Below are positions 50,416 through 59,317 of a stretch of DNA of 64,000 nucleotides, piece by piece; the first letter of the stretch is position 1; the number at the start of each line of letters is the position of its first letter. The position numbers and the translations under genes are program-made. Source of the DNA: Desulforudis sp. (GTDB lineage Bacteria > Bacillota > Desulfotomaculia > Desulfotomaculales > Desulforudaceae); assembly GCA_019084485.1 (NCBI GenBank), contig JAHRFU010000050.1, positions 62,001 through 126,000 of the forward strand, in the 5' to 3' direction. The notes beneath the pieces were generated by a model, which was given only the letters and a program-made list of their open reading frames with translations, did no database searches and had not been told where the DNA came from.

Positions 50416-51972
50416 TTAGGATTGTGGTTTACGATCTGGCCCTGGCGGAGGCAGTACACCGGTTGGAGAGATGGGTTCAGGCTTAACCTGCTGTTGTTCG
50501 AAGCGAACCAGGAAGGTTGATCCCGTGGGGCTGGTCTTGACGTTCACTGAGGCCTTGTGCCGATGCGCGATACAGAAACACACAGCCAGCCCCAATCCGG
50601 TGCCTTGCTCCTTGGTTGAAAAGAATGGTGTGCCCAACTTGCCCAGGATCTCCGGCTCCATTCCCGGGCCTTGATCCTGCACGGTCAGTACAATCTGACC
50701 CTTATCGTCAACGTGTGTGCCCAGAGTCAAAACCCCTCCTGGAGCCATCGTATCCAGGCCGTTAGAGGCGAGGTTTAATATAAGTTGGCGGATCTCTCTT
50801 TCATCGAGGAGCAGATCCGGGACGGGTTGAAGGGCCGTTTCGACCTGCATGTCGCGAGTTGCGGCATCTGCTTGCACTATTGGAGCTAGCGATTCTAAAA
50901 TAGAACCGAGATTATGGGGGCGAAGAAAGACAAGATTATGTTTTGCCAGCGATAGGAACTCGGTGATGATTGAGTTGGCCCGGTCTAGTTCTTCGGTAAT
51001 CAGGTCATAATAACCCTTGACCGGTTTAGACTCCTCTCTTTCCCGGAGCAGTTGGATAAATCCGCGGGCGGCAGTCATCGGATTCCTGATCTCGTGGGCT
51101 ATCCCGGCCGCCATCTTCCCGACCAAGTTTAGACGGTCCAGACGGGCAATTTCCATCTCCATGTTCTTGCGCTCAGTAATGTCTCTGATAATGCCGATGA
51201 AGCCTTTGGGTTGTCCAGTACGGTCCAGTACTAGGGAGGCATTCAGTTCTACCGGGAACGGCGTGCCGTTAGGGCCGATCAGATGATACTGAGCATTGCG
51301 GACAGTCCCGGTTTCCAGGGCCCGCTGCATTCCTTCCATGGTCCGCTCTCGTTCTTCAGGAACAATAAAATCAAAGACATTTTGGCCCTTCAAATCGCTG
51401 GCACTGGCATAACCGTGCGCCAGTGCTGCCTGATGATTTGTCATTTCGATATTGCCCTGAAGATCGATCAGTACAATAATATCGGGAAGGGCATCCACCA
51501 GGCTTTGATACAGTTCCTCGCTTTCCCGAAGTGTACCCTCGGTCCGCCTGTGGTCGGTGATATCGATTCCGGTGGCGATAGTGTATTCAGGGAGACCCTC
51601 TTTTCCAAACAGAGCAGTGTTGGACCAGCTAATCAACCGCAGACTTCCGTCTCGCGCCATCCAGTGACTCTCAAACTTGTTGTGAGGTATCCCGATACCG
51701 AGTTCTTCGACTGCGGCCTTGACCGGTTCCATTTCCCCCGCAATTAGGAGAAAGTCCCAAGGGCACTTCCCCCTTGCTTCTTCAAGGGTATAGCCCGAGG
51801 TTATTTCACAGGCCCGGTTGAAGCGGATAATGCGCCCTTCCTGATCCATTACCATAACCAGCGCATTAATGGTATTGAGGACGGAGGAGAAACTGTTCGG
51901 TGCTGTCCGCATTAACTCATTTAGCTTACTATTGTTTTGAAACCCTCGTACCGATGATGCTGCAACTGCCAC
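50416..51972 (-). CDS. Soluble PAS-PAS sensor histidine kinase
   Basis: A 518-residue kinase without membrane helices. PAS 1 lies at about residues 28-140 (INALVMVMDQEGRIIRFNRA ... TGIDITDHRR) and PAS 2 at about 150-270 (LPDIIVLIDLQGNIEMTN ... IIRDITERK). The HisKA domain has the phosphoacceptor AAGIAHEIRNPMTAARGFIQLL, and the ATPase domain has the N box LILNLASNGLDTM, G1 VQDQGPGM and G2 GTGLGLAVCF. The GTG start follows AAGGAG. No response regulator is adjacent; soluble PAS kinases of this shape are often sporulation phosphorelay kinases (Spo0F-directed), which is an inference here. Confidence 0.92.
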   Translation of the reverse strand: MAVAASSVRGFQNNSKLNELMRTAPNSFSSVLNTINALVMVMDQEGRIIRFNRACEITSGYTLEEARGKCPWDFLLIAGEMEPVKAAVEELGIGIPHNKFESHWMARDGSLRLISWSNTALFGKEGLPEYTIATGIDITDHRRTEGTLRESEELYQSLVDALPDIIVLIDLQGNIEMTNHQAALAHGYASASDLKGQNVFDFIVPEERERTMEGMQRALETGTVRNAQYHLIGPNGTPFPVELNASLVLDRTGQPKGFIGIIRDITERKNMEMEIARLDRLNLVGKMAAGIAHEIRNPMTAARGFIQLLREREESKPVKGYYDLITEELDRANSIITEFLSLAKHNLVFLRPHNLGSILESLAPIVQADAATRDMQVETALQPVPDLLLDEREIRQLILNLASNGLDTMAPGGVLTLGTHVDDKGQIVLTVQDQGPGMEPEILGKLGTPFFSTKEQGTGLGLAVCFCIAHRHKASVNVKTSPTGSTFLVRFEQQQVKPEPISPTGVLPPPGPDRKPQS

Positions 51973-52520
51973 AAAAGGGCTCCTTTGCGTTGATCAGGAT
52001 AGGTAGAGTTGTTTGTTAATGCATCTACATTTGCATATTTATCAACAAATACCACCTTAGACATTGTATGATTTAGCAGCACATTTCAACAAGGGGGACA
52101 AAATGACGAAATGGGACGAATTCTGTAGAACGTCTATCGGTCTTCAGGTAATCCGCAGATTCAGTATACACAATGCTGTTCGTACGGGCTGGCAAAGGTA
52201 ATGCGGCCGGCCCTGTATCTACGGCTTACTCGACTTGTCCTCAAAGATTCGGTTGGAACATCTGAAGGCCGCTTTGGCGGCATGGGTAGTACATTGAAGA
52301 TCCTGCACGGTTCATCTTTAGTGACTCCCTGGGCGACCCTGTAGACGACGAACTCTTGAGGCGTAACTTAGTGCCGGAGCCCTGTTATCCAACGTGCAGG
52401 GAAATTATGTAAACCTGACAGGAAACTGGGAGTTCTGTGAGGAAGTATTGGGAACTAGCATCGCCGGCAGTCCGGTAGCGGGGTTTAGGGACTTTCACAA
52501 CTAATGTGAGGCAAGGCAAC
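51973..52520. other. Long intergenic region without a recognised gene
   Basis: About 550 bp with stop codons in all frames apart from fragments of about 30 codons. A relic of the GGGGGACAAAATGAC type occurs near 52093. I could not identify a decayed gene or RNA. Confidence 0.5.
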
Positions 52521-52563
52521 AAAAGAAAAAGGTAAGGTCTTCCAATCTCGGAAGCCTTGCCTT
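52521..52563 (-). terminator. Terminator of tRNA-Cys
   Basis: Minus strand AAGGCAAGG-CTTCC ... GGAAG-ACCTTACCTT stem followed by TTTCTTTTG. Confidence 0.85.
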
Positions 52564-52576
52564 CACCATTTTCATA

Positions 52577-52652
52577 TGGAGGCGGCGGGCGGAATTGAAC
52601 CGCCGAATAACGGTTTTGCAGACCGTCGCCTTAGCCACTTGGCTACGCCGCC
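52577..52652 (-). tRNA. tRNA-Cys (anticodon GCA), canonical
   Basis: A complete ordinary cloverleaf with encoded CCA: acceptor GGCGGCG/CGCCGCC (7 bp), discriminator U73, anticodon arm ACGGT-CTGCAAA-ACCGT, normal short variable loop and 5-bp T stem. This is the normal cysteine tRNA and contrasts with the Sec-like one at 4199-4291. Confidence 0.97.
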
Positions 52653-52661
52653 ACAAAGAGT

Positions 52662-52690
52662 ATTATACACAAACGGGCCGAAAAGATCAA
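52662..52690 (-). promoter_or_regulatory. Promoter of tRNA-Cys
   Basis: Minus strand TTGATC-17 bp-TATAAT, about 10 bp before the tRNA 5' end. Confidence 0.75.
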
Positions 52691-52817
52691 TAGCTCTTAT
52701 GAGAATTTGCTATGACATCAACCCATCTCAAACACGCTTCGGAGGCGTGGTGACAAACTCCCACAGCACCCGTGCTGAGGCTTGGACCTTTTTGTTAAAA
52801 ATTATCTTGTCCGCCCC

Positions 52818-52845
52818 TTGACTATCCCCGCCATGGGAGTATACT
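52818..52845 (+). promoter_or_regulatory. Promoter for RHH-like gene
   Basis: TTGACT-16 bp-TATACT, about 58 bp upstream of the gene at 52903. Confidence 0.65.
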
Positions 52846-52902
52846 AAAAGTCTACCGGGGCTGCCGGTAAGCAGCCAAATTATGATGGGAGGCATCTGGT
52901 AA

Positions 52903-53277
52903 ATGGCAGACGTCGTGTTTTCCGTAAAAATGAATCAGGAGACACGGGATCGCTTAACGAAACTCGTAGAGCGATCGGGAATGAGCACCAAGGATTTTCT
53001 GGCGCAAATGGTGATGCACCATGAGATCAACCAAATCCGGAGCGTTGGACCGGTTAAGGAGTTAGACGAACTGCATCGTCACTTGTACAAGATCGAAGAC
53101 ATCTGTGTCCGACTGGTTCGCTCCAGGAATGGTGAAGCAACGGTGTCCGAAGGCTCGGCGCAGGTGGCCGAACTGCAGGCCACCGTGAAGCGCCTGAAAC
53201 GGGAAAGAAACGAATTGGCCAGTCAGTTGGCAGCTCACACCAGCGAATTTGAGAAATACGGGCTGGAGGAGTGGTAA
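52903..53277 (+). CDS. Ribbon-helix-helix-like protein with C-terminal coiled coil
   Basis: A 124-residue protein. The start MADVVFSVKMNQETRDRLTKLVERSGMSTKDFLAQMVMHHE reads as a short strand and two helices, the layout of an RHH or MetJ/Arc-type DNA-binding domain. The second half (AQVAELQATVKRLKRERNELASQLAA) is a clear coiled coil. Such a shape fits a dimeric or higher-order DNA-binding regulator, or a plasmid-type centromere-binding protein, but I find no partner gene. ATG follows ATGGGAGG; the gene has its own promoter and terminator. Family not identified. Confidence 0.7.
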   Translation: MADVVFSVKMNQETRDRLTKLVERSGMSTKDFLAQMVMHHEINQIRSVGPVKELDELHRHLYKIEDICVRLVRSRNGEATVSEGSAQVAELQATVKRLKRERNELASQLAAHTSEFEKYGLEEW

Positions 53278-53307
53278 GGCTCCGCTCCCGAACGGCAGGT
53301 GTTTTCG

Positions 53308-53345
53308 AACGGCAAGGGTTCTTCATAAGAGCCCTTGCCGTTTTC
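53308..53345 (+). terminator. Intrinsic terminator
   Basis: AACGGCAAGGG-TTCTT-CAT-AAGAG-CCCTTGCCGTT stem followed by TTC. Confidence 0.85.
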
Positions 53346-53417
53346 ATGGGGGGGGTTGCCTAGCGACAGGGTATCCGCAACCAAGGGCTCAATCATAGAA
53401 TGGATGAGGAATGCGGC

Positions 53418-54086
53418 TCAGGCAATGATGTCGCCCCACACCGCGGGTGAGCACACACTCCTTAGCAGCACTTCATCATAGGCTTTTTTGCCGCTAAACG
53501 GGGTGAGTGGCCAATCATCCAGCCTAACCCGGTGTCTGCCGGATGTTTCGTCGATATGCGGCGTGGTGTTCAGACGCTGGTTTTCCATAAGCCATTGACG
53601 AACCAGTTCGTCCTCGCCCACGTTGACGATCTGTTCGCGAAGCCTACGGGCGCGCTTGGTTTGAGGACAGCAGATGAAAGTCTGGCAAACCAAGGGACGG
53701 AGGTCGTAAATACGGCAGGTCCCTTCACCCGGACGCAGGAAGAGGCAGCGTCCCTGACGGTCCCGGCGTAGGGTGATATCCACGGCACCACCGTCTACGG
53801 ATATATGAGCGTGTTTGCGAATAAACGCGGTCAGTGGCTCCGGTACAAGCGGGCTGTACAGCCGCAGCACATCTATGGAAGTCAGGGGAATCCGCTCTTG
53901 GCAGCAGAGATCACAGCCCAGACAATCGGCCCGTTCGGCCCGCCCACGGAATAGTCTACCGCGTTCAATAGCCTCATTTACCACGTCCAGGTAGTCTTGA
54001 ACGGTGGCCGCGGGGTCGGAAACACGGACACCGTAACCGTTGACCCCTTTGATAACGACGGTTGTGACGGATACTCGACCGATCAT
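53418..54086 (-). CDS. YkgJ-type cysteine-cluster protein
   Basis: A 222-residue protein. The cysteine-rich core CLGCDLCCQERIPLTSIDVLRL (CxxCxxCC), followed by RCLFLRPGEGTCRIYDLRPLVCQTF, matches the YkgJ/CxxCxxCC family that binds Zn or an Fe-S cluster. About 50 N-terminal residues (MIGRVSVTTVVIKGVNG...) precede it, and the tail contains no membrane segment. The start ATG (54086) has no ribosome binding site and lies inside a perfect inverted repeat, with a TATACT -10 just upstream, so the mRNA may be leaderless. Function is unknown. Confidence 0.82.
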   Translation of the reverse strand: MIGRVSVTTVVIKGVNGYGVRVSDPAATVQDYLDVVNEAIERGRLFRGRAERADCLGCDLCCQERIPLTSIDVLRLYSPLVPEPLTAFIRKHAHISVDGGAVDITLRRDRQGRCLFLRPGEGTCRIYDLRPLVCQTFICCPQTKRARRLREQIVNVGEDELVRQWLMENQRLNTTPHIDETSGRHRVRLDDWPLTPFSGKKAYDEVLLRSVCSPAVWGDIIA

Positions 54087-54097
54087 ACGTCGAGTAT
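54071..54097. promoter_or_regulatory. Perfect inverted repeat overlapping YkgJ-type start codon
   Basis: ATACTCGAC-N9-GTCGAGTAT, a 9-9-9 operator-like palindrome. It contains the minus-strand TATACT -10 on one arm and the ATG in the spacer. It could be an operator. Confidence 0.6.
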
Positions 54098-54162
54098 AGC
54101 AGAAACCGCGGGTCAGGGTTTAGTTGTTTTAGTTTTTGCAGTGAACCAGGGGGTGAAGGCTG

Positions 54163-54378
54163 TTGCGTTGTGTTCATTGCGAAGCACAGATTGAGAATGT
54201 CCTGCCGATGTGGAAAACGGCTTTCTTGAGCGGAGCGGGTGGGAGCCTGGGGTTTATGGCGATGGGTTTCCTTTACCCGCCGCTGTGGCTTGGGGTACCC
54301 GGCTGCCGGACTCTCGGCCTGCTCCTGGGCCGTCTGGGGGCACCGCTCTGTCCCGGTTGCCGGGAACTATTTGATTGA
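54163..54378 (+). CDS. Small membrane protein with terminal CxxC motifs
   Basis: A 71-residue protein starting at TTG behind GGGGGTGAAGG. A CVHC pair at the N-terminus and CPGC at the C-terminus flank a glycine-rich hydrophobic middle (FLSGAGGSLGFMAMGFLYPPLWLGV, then LGLLLGRLGAPL). The two CxxC pairs may form one zinc ribbon split by membrane segments. I recognise no family. The 220 bp downstream (54379-54600) contain no clear feature apart from the fumarase ribosome binding site. Confidence 0.65.
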   Translation: MRCVHCEAQIENVLPMWKTAFLSGAGGSLGFMAMGFLYPPLWLGVPGCRTLGLLLGRLGAPLCPGCRELFD

Positions 54379-54600
54379 CTAGGCATACCCACAAGAGCTC
54401 TTTTGTATCCGATTGGCATCTAACAACTTGTCCAGCCACCGCTGTGGAGCAGTCCGGATGGTAACCAGGCACTACTATGCTCCTGGAGCAGGCAATACTG
54501 ATTCAGACTCCTGTTTACATACCCCGGCTAATCTTTGATAAGAATAAAAAACAACCGCAGTACTGTGAGTGGTACCACTTCGCAAGGGAGGTTTCGGGAA

Positions 54601-55443
54601 TTGCGTACTGTCGAGGCCATGTTGGTCGCCGAGGTGGTGGCGAGGCTCTGTGAAGAGGCGAACTTCGTGTTAGAGGAGAACATCCACTCAGCCTTTCAAA
54701 GAGGATTCGAGGAGGAGATCTCCCCCTACGGGAAGGAGGTCTTTGCCCAGTTACTGTCCAACGCGGCTATTGCTGCCAAAAACAGGCTGCCTATCTGCCA
54801 GGATACAGGTATCGTCGTTGTGTTCATCGACCTGGGGCAGGACGTGCAAGTGACCGGGGGTAGCCTATACGGGGCTATTACCGAGGGCGTGCGGGACGCC
54901 TACCAGAGAGGCTACCTCCGCAAATCTGTGGTTAACGACCCCATTGAGCGAACTAATACCAAGGACAATACCCCTCCCGTAATTCACTGCCGCATCGTTG
55001 ACGGAGACCGGATTAAGATTTCGCTCATGCCTAAGAGTGCGGGCAGCGAGAACATGAGCACGGCCAAAATGGTCAACCCGTCGAAAGGGTGGGAGGTAAT
55101 CAAGGAATTTGTTGTTGACACCGTGGAACGGGCGGGGCCGAACCCCTGCCCTCCTTTGGTCGTGGGCGTCGGGATCGGCGGGACACTGGAAAAGGCGGCC
55201 CTGATTTCCAAGGAAGCCCTGTTTCGCCCCGTTGGGCATAGGCACCCCGAAGAGATCAAGGCGCACATGGAAGATGAACTGCTCGACGCCGTTAACAAGC
55301 TGGGTATCGGTCCGATGGGCCGCGGGGGCAGGATCACGGTACTGGACGTCCATATTGAAACCTACCCCACCCACATGGCCTCCATGGCGGTGGCGGTGAA
55401 CCTGCTGTGCTGCGCGGCCCGCTACAAGACAGCGGAAATATAG
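54601..55443 (+). CDS. Class I fumarate hydratase alpha subunit
   Basis: A 280-residue subunit of the Fe-S fumarase that interconverts fumarate and malate. The conserved ICQDTGIVVVFIDLGQDVQV (first cluster Cys), PVIHCRIVDGDRIKISLMPKSAGSENMS and NPCPPLVVGVGIGGTLEKAA (second Cys) blocks are present. The final cluster Cys is not obvious in the C-terminal part, which ends VNLLCCAARYKT. TTG 54601 follows GGGAGGT by about 9 bp; the longer ORF is rejected. The beta subunit follows. Adjacent to fumarate reductase, so both act on the fumarate/succinate branch. Confidence 0.93.
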   Translation: MRTVEAMLVAEVVARLCEEANFVLEENIHSAFQRGFEEEISPYGKEVFAQLLSNAAIAAKNRLPICQDTGIVVVFIDLGQDVQVTGGSLYGAITEGVRDAYQRGYLRKSVVNDPIERTNTKDNTPPVIHCRIVDGDRIKISLMPKSAGSENMSTAKMVNPSKGWEVIKEFVVDTVERAGPNPCPPLVVGVGIGGTLEKAALISKEALFRPVGHRHPEEIKAHMEDELLDAVNKLGIGPMGRGGRITVLDVHIETYPTHMASMAVAVNLLCCAARYKTAEI

Positions 55444-55468
55444 ACCGCAAGTTTAGGAGGTGGATTTG

Positions 55469-56029
55469 GTGATTAAAAGGGTCAACACACCCCTAACCGA
55501 CGAAGTGGTGCAAACCCTGGCAGCGGGCGATCACGTGGCGCTCAGCGGGAAGATCTACACGGTCAGTGACGCCGCCCACAAGAAACTGGTACAGTATCTC
55601 GGCTACGGCCGAAAGCTCCCCGTAGATCTGTCCAATCAGGTCATCTACTACGCGGTGGCAACGCCGACGCCTCCGGGCCGCATATTGGGTTCGGCCGGCC
55701 CGACTACGGCGGAACGCATGGACGACTATACTCCGGCCCTGCTGGGCCAGGGCGTGAAGGGTGTTATCGCTAAGGGCTACCGTAAGGCCGAAGTGCTGCA
55801 GGCCATGCGTCATCACCGGGCCGTCTATTTCGGTGCCACCTGCGGCATCGCGACCCTCTTGAGCATGTACATAAAGAAGGTACGCCTGGCCGCATATCCT
55901 CAACTGGGGGCGGAAGCCATATACGAGTACACTGCCGTTGATCTCCCTCTAGTGGTGAACAATGATATTCACGGCGGAGACCTTCAACGGGAAGGCCGGA
56001 TAGCATATGCCATCACCCAGGGGAACTGA
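55469..56029 (+). CDS. Class I fumarate hydratase beta subunit
   Basis: A 186-residue subunit. NTPLTDEVVQTLAAGDHVALSGKIYTVSDAAHKKL is the standard opening, followed by IYYAVATPTPPGRILGSAGPTTAERMDDY and GKGYR-type residues near 110. GTG 55469 is 8 bp after AGGAGG; the ORF-track start at 55460 falls inside that site. It pairs with the alpha subunit to form the heteromeric class I enzyme, the separated version of class I fumarase. It lies just upstream of frdC. Confidence 0.93.
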   Translation: MIKRVNTPLTDEVVQTLAAGDHVALSGKIYTVSDAAHKKLVQYLGYGRKLPVDLSNQVIYYAVATPTPPGRILGSAGPTTAERMDDYTPALLGQGVKGVIAKGYRKAEVLQAMRHHRAVYFGATCGIATLLSMYIKKVRLAAYPQLGAEAIYEYTAVDLPLVVNNDIHGGDLQREGRIAYAITQGN

Positions 56030-56047
56030 TGGAAGGAATGATCGACG

Positions 56048-56686
56048 ATGGTGCGGGCGAAAGCTTTGGATCAAAACCCCAGGACCGACATGTACTTGGA
56101 ACTCACGGGGTTTACCAGCGGTATTCTGCTGGTGGGTTTTCTCTGGGTCCACGCTTTTTTCGTGGTGACCGTCATTTTCGGAGCTTCGACCTTTAACACC
56201 CTTTCGAGGTTCTTGGAGCAATACTATTTGACTCAGGTGGGTATCGCGTTGGTATTCCTGATCGCCGTAGCTCATATCGGGAGTGTGGCGCGCCGGATTC
56301 CGACCGGTTTCAGGGAGCACCGGTCTGTCTGGCGGGTCGCAGGAATGATGAGACATACGGACACGTATGGCTGGGCTCTGCAAGTCGTCACCGGTTTGGC
56401 CATTCTCGTTCTAGCCGCGATTCACATCTGGGTTGTACTGATTGACTGGCCCATCGAGGCGGTCAAGAGCGCCCGGCGTGTTCAGGCCGACTATCTCTTG
56501 TTCTACATTATCCTGCTACTGGTTGCCGAGTACCACTCCGGGGTCGGCATATACCGCCAGTTTGTGAAGTGGGCGAAAATCCGCCGGCGTTCCCTCGGTC
56601 TTGCCGTGGGTGCGGCTATCGCCTTTATCTTAGCTGTGAACGTGGGGGCCCTCTGGGCGCTCTTCAGGCTGGGATGCATTCGGTGA
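56048..56686 (+). CDS. frdC: Fumarate reductase/succinate dehydrogenase cytochrome b subunit
   Basis: A 212-residue membrane subunit with five hydrophobic helices. Histidines suited to di-heme binding occur in GFLWVHAFFVVTV, AVAHIGSVARR, MRHTDTYGWALQ, LAAIHIWVVL and AEYHSGVGIYRQ. This matches the Wolinella/Bacillus-type diheme subunit that exchanges electrons with menaquinone. It overlaps frdA by 13 bp. Either direction (fumarate reduction or succinate oxidation) is possible; the fumarase and hydrogenase neighbours favour fumarate respiration. Confidence 0.93.
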   Translation: MVRAKALDQNPRTDMYLELTGFTSGILLVGFLWVHAFFVVTVIFGASTFNTLSRFLEQYYLTQVGIALVFLIAVAHIGSVARRIPTGFREHRSVWRVAGMMRHTDTYGWALQVVTGLAILVLAAIHIWVVLIDWPIEAVKSARRVQADYLLFYIILLLVAEYHSGVGIYRQFVKWAKIRRRSLGLAVGAAIAFILAVNVGALWALFRLGCIR

Positions 56687-58485
56687 CAAAGGCCGATATC
56701 CATCTTACGGATGTCTTGATCATCGGGTCCGGGTTGGCGGGCGAACGCACGGCTATCGAAGTCTCCTCCCGCGGGTTGAAGACCACGGTTCTTAGCCTGG
56801 TTCCACCCAGACGCTCACATAGCACGGTGGCGCGGGGAGGGCTGCAGGCCGCGCTGGGAAACGGCACAATGGGCCTGGGAGACAGCCCGGACATCCATTT
56901 CAAGGATACGGTAAAGAGTGCCGATTGGGGCTGTGATCAGAACGTGGTGCGCCTGTTTGCCAATACGGTCCCCGCCGCCGTCCGGCAGACGGAGCAGTGG
57001 GGTGTGCCCTGGACCAGAATTACGGCTGGTCGGAGGGAGACACCGGATGCCAGCATCGTGGTAGAGCCTGAGGCCGGCGCCGGACTAATCGCCTCAAAGA
57101 AGGCCAAGGGTGCGACAAAGTGGCGGACCTGCTACGTTTTTGAAGGTACGGGGCACAGTCTGCTCTACGCTCTTGACGCGATGACACTCAGCTTGGGTGT
57201 TACCGTGCACGACCGTACGGAAGCGGTCTCGCTGATTCACAACGGTCAGAAATGCCTGGGGGCCGTAGCCAGATGCCTGAGATCGGGTGATTTGCGGGCT
57301 TACCTGGCGAAGGCGACCGTTATCGCCACCGGCGGCTGTGGACGCCTTTACGGCGTGTCCACCAATTCCGTCATCAACGAGGGCACGGGCCTGTCCCTGG
57401 CGCTGGATACCGGTCTGGCCTGCCTGGGAAACATGGAGGCCGTGCAATTCCACCCCAAGACAATGCCGCCGACCTGGATCCCCGTCAGCGAGGGGGGTGG
57501 CGGCTACTTGCTGGACCGTAACCGCGTCCGCTTTGTACCTGAATACGAGCCGGAAAACAAGAAACTGCCCTACCGGGATGAAACCGCCCGGTACATGCAG
57601 GAGCGTATCCGGGCGGGCCTGGGGGTGGACGGGCCGCACGGCCCTCACCTCTGGCTGGATATCCGTCACCTTGGGCCGGGACACATCGACCGACACCTGA
57701 AAGGCGTAGACACGGTTTGCCGGGTTTTCGGGGGCATCGACCCGGCCAGGGAACTGATCCCGGTATGTCCATCCCAGCATTACATAATGGGTGGGGTAAG
57801 AACAAACATCGACGGCGCGGCCTATGGTATTAGAGGGCTGTTCGCCGTGGGCGAGGCCGCCTGCTGGGATCTGCACGGGTTCAACCGCCTTGCCGGCAAC
57901 TCCCTGGCCGAAACGATTGTGGCCGGGATGGTTGTCGGGAAAAGGGTTGCCGAGTACGCCCTGGGACACACCCTGGAGTGGTCCTCGCGGATAGTGGAGG
58001 AATGCCTGGCGGCACAGGAGCATCGTATAAAGAGCATTGTCTCCGGAGAGAACGGGCGGGAAAACGTCTACGAGTTGAAGAGACGGATGGAGGGCATCCT
58101 GATGGAGCATGTCGGCATATTTCGAAAGGGTGGCGGGCTCAATAACGCGGTGGCCCAACTCCAGGAACTGCATCAACGTGCGGAAAGGGTTGAGCTTATT
58201 TCTACCGGCCGGGGGGCCAACCCCGAATTGGGTAGCGCCTTACGATTACCGGGCATGGTTCGCCTGGCCCTTTGCATCGCCTGCGGCGCTCTCGCCAGAA
58301 CGGAAAGCAGGGGCACCCACTTTCGCGAGGACTACCCGAACCGTGACGATGTCAACTGGCTGAAGCGCACCCTGGCCTACTGGCCGCCTGGGGCCGAACA
58401 GCCTGTTTTGAAATACGAACCCGTGGTCATTACCGAACTGCCGCCTGGTAACCGCGCGTCCACCCCGTCATTGGGGAGCGGTTAA
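56674..58485 (+). CDS. frdA: Fumarate reductase/succinate dehydrogenase flavoprotein subunit
   Basis: A 603-residue flavoprotein. The FAD Rossmann start VLIIGSGLAGERTAIEV is near residue 16, and the covalent-FAD histidine is in RRSHSTVARGGLQAALGN. A substrate loop is seen as QFHPKTMPPTWIPVSEGGGG, QHYIMGGVRTN, and the active-site Arg region GFNRLAGNSLAE. The ORF track extends to 56569 within frdC; ATG 56674 (or the GTG 9 bp later, with GTGA overlap) is the start. It forms the frdCAB unit with its neighbours. Confidence 0.95.
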   Translation: MHSVTKADIHLTDVLIIGSGLAGERTAIEVSSRGLKTTVLSLVPPRRSHSTVARGGLQAALGNGTMGLGDSPDIHFKDTVKSADWGCDQNVVRLFANTVPAAVRQTEQWGVPWTRITAGRRETPDASIVVEPEAGAGLIASKKAKGATKWRTCYVFEGTGHSLLYALDAMTLSLGVTVHDRTEAVSLIHNGQKCLGAVARCLRSGDLRAYLAKATVIATGGCGRLYGVSTNSVINEGTGLSLALDTGLACLGNMEAVQFHPKTMPPTWIPVSEGGGGYLLDRNRVRFVPEYEPENKKLPYRDETARYMQERIRAGLGVDGPHGPHLWLDIRHLGPGHIDRHLKGVDTVCRVFGGIDPARELIPVCPSQHYIMGGVRTNIDGAAYGIRGLFAVGEAACWDLHGFNRLAGNSLAETIVAGMVVGKRVAEYALGHTLEWSSRIVEECLAAQEHRIKSIVSGENGRENVYELKRRMEGILMEHVGIFRKGGGLNNAVAQLQELHQRAERVELISTGRGANPELGSALRLPGMVRLALCIACGALARTESRGTHFREDYPNRDDVNWLKRTLAYWPPGAEQPVLKYEPVVITELPPGNRASTPSLGSG

Positions 58486-58527
58486 CCACGGTACGGCAAT
58501 TACCTAAACAACAGAAGAGGTCGAGAT

Positions 58528-59292
58528 ATGGGCCGTAAGCTTACCCTAGACATTTTCCGCTATAACCCGTCTGCAGGCTGGACAAAGCCGGGAATGCAGA
58601 CCTTTGAACTTGAAGAAACACCGGGTATGAATGTCTTTATCGCCCTGACCAGAATCCGTGAGGAACACGATCCGTCCCTTTTATTTGACTTTGTCTGCCG
58701 CACAGCGTTATGCGGTTCCTGCGGGATGCTGATCAACGGGAAACCCAGATTGGGGTGCAAGACGTTTACCAGGGATCTCCCGGCCCGGACGACGCTATTT
58801 CCGCTGCCCCTTTTTAAACTGATCGGGGATCTTTCGGTGGACACCGGTACCTGGTTTCGCCTTCTTGCCCTGCGAACCGGGGCCTGGCTGCACACATCAC
58901 GGGCATTCGCACACAGTATCCTAGAGGAACGCATGGATAATGAGACGGCACTGAAGATTTTTGAAGCTGATCGCTGTATCGAGTGCGGCTGCTGCATTGC
59001 GGCCTGTGCAAAGGTACACGTCCAGGATGAGTTCATCGGGGCAGCGGGCATCAACCGCCTGGCCCGTTTCTTGTTGGACCCGCGTGACGAGCGCAGTGAG
59101 GCACAGCACTACGAGGTGCTGGGGTCGGAAGACGGGATTTTTGGCTGCATGGGCTTGATGGGCTGCATGGACAATTGTCCCAAAGACCTGCCCCTGCGCG
59201 ATCAACTGGCTTACGTACGTCGTAGAATGACCGCCGCCGGGCTGGCTTGGGGAGGAAAAGAGGACGGAAGTAGGAACCGGAAGACTAAGTAA
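58528..59292 (+). CDS. frdB: Fumarate reductase/succinate dehydrogenase iron-sulfur subunit
   Basis: A 254-residue subunit with three Fe-S clusters. The 2Fe-2S ligands are in CRTALCGSCGMLINGKPRLGC, the next set in CIECGCCIAAC, and the last in FGCMGLMGCMDNCPKDLPL. It links FrdA to the diheme subunit. ATG follows an AAGAGGTCGAG ribosome binding site, 42 bp after frdA. An extra 50 residues between the first and second cluster sets (KLIGDLSVDTGTWFRLLALRTGA) are longer than usual, but the cluster ligands are all present. Confidence 0.94.
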   Translation: MGRKLTLDIFRYNPSAGWTKPGMQTFELEETPGMNVFIALTRIREEHDPSLLFDFVCRTALCGSCGMLINGKPRLGCKTFTRDLPARTTLFPLPLFKLIGDLSVDTGTWFRLLALRTGAWLHTSRAFAHSILEERMDNETALKIFEADRCIECGCCIAACAKVHVQDEFIGAAGINRLARFLLDPRDERSEAQHYEVLGSEDGIFGCMGLMGCMDNCPKDLPLRDQLAYVRRRMTAAGLAWGGKEDGSRNRKTK

Positions 59293-59317
59293 AACGCGCC
59301 TCAGCGCTAGTTTGACC

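Noticed and set aside
52576-52821. ORF covering tRNA-Cys
   Set aside because: It is a tRNA translation artefact (GGIEPPNNGFADRRLSHLATPP).
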